Positions 5,891 to 5,967 of a stretch of DNA of 5,967 nt are shown here, piece after piece. A program made the position numbers and the translations under genes. The notes under the pieces are model-generated. The model searched no databases. It was not told the DNA's origin and saw only the letters and a list, made by a program, of their open reading frames with translations. The DNA lies in assembly GCA_003557765.1 (NCBI GenBank), contig PWNO01000258.1, positions 1 to 5,967 on the forward strand. Direction: 5' to 3'. The stretch's first letter is position 1, and the number at the start of each line of letters is the position of its first letter. This stretch comes from Bacteroidales bacterium. Its GTDB lineage: Bacteria > Bacteroidota > Bacteroidia > Bacteroidales > UBA7960.

Positions 5891-5967
5891 CATCCCTTCC
5901 CTTCGCCGGCACTACCCGGATCAGGTTCAATGGGTTTGATCTCAGCCCGTTCGTTTAGGGCACCCCT
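5891..5967 (-). promoter_or_regulatory. TPP riboswitch (THI element) aptamer, 5' end at window edge
   Basis: Read on the minus strand the conserved THI-box blocks appear in order: GGGGTGCCC (5966-5958), GGCTGAGAT (5947-5939), ACCC (5934-5931), TTGAACCTGATCC (5930-5918), the P5 hairpin CCGG-GTAGTG-CCGG, and GCGAAGGGA (5906-5898). This is the classical thiamin pyrophosphate aptamer; TPP is clamped between the CUGAGA arm and the GCG-containing arm. The first bases of helix P1 (partner of about 5897-5891) lie beyond the window edge, as does the promoter. TPP binding is expected to lower expression of the receptor gene that follows about 70 nt downstream. Confidence 0.96.

Overview
The window looks like a chromosomal segment from a member of the Bacteroidota. 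The evidence is a carboxypeptidase-regulatory-like domain fused to a TonB-dependent receptor, a TPP riboswitch in front of that receptor, AT-rich gene starts without Shine-Dalgarno sequences, and one promoter close to the Bacteroidota -33 TTTG / -7 TAnnTTTG pattern. I cannot name the genus. Coding regions are of moderate GC and the spacers are AT-rich.

Layout. At the left edge, on the + strand, is the C-terminal part of an RluA/RluD-type 23S rRNA pseudouridine synthase (2-565). It converges on three minus-strand genes. The spacer 566-855 holds two kinds of short repeat: a 12-bp pair, and three 30-nt units with an exact 45-nt period. It also holds a strong intrinsic terminator with a UUCG loop (785-813) for the first minus-strand gene. 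That gene (856-1263) encodes a small acidic secreted protein of unknown function and has its own candidate promoter (1299-1330). An AT-rich spacer (1264-1675) carries possible coding remnants and the terminator (1616-1649) of the next gene. That next gene (1676-2998) encodes a REC-AAA+-Fis response regulator of the NtrC class. After a 392-bp spacer comes an 810-residue TonB-dependent outer-membrane receptor (3391-5823). Its leader has a long hairpin (5847-5889) and a TPP riboswitch aptamer (5891-5967) that runs to or just past the right edge.

How the parts relate. The receptor and its riboswitch form one unit: TPP sensing should switch off an outer-membrane receptor for thiamin or a related compound. 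This is a known Bacteroidota arrangement, but the usual inner-membrane partner pnuT is not the next gene here. The response regulator is separated from the receptor by 392 bp and has no kinase gene in the window, so its partner and targets are unknown.

The most notable observation is that this regulator keeps its phosphorylation site and Walker A and B motifs but lacks the sigma-54-contacting GAFTGA loop, both arginine-finger positions and the sensor II arginine. It is probably not a conventional sigma-54 activator. I found no CRISPR array, tRNA, rRNA or transposase gene.
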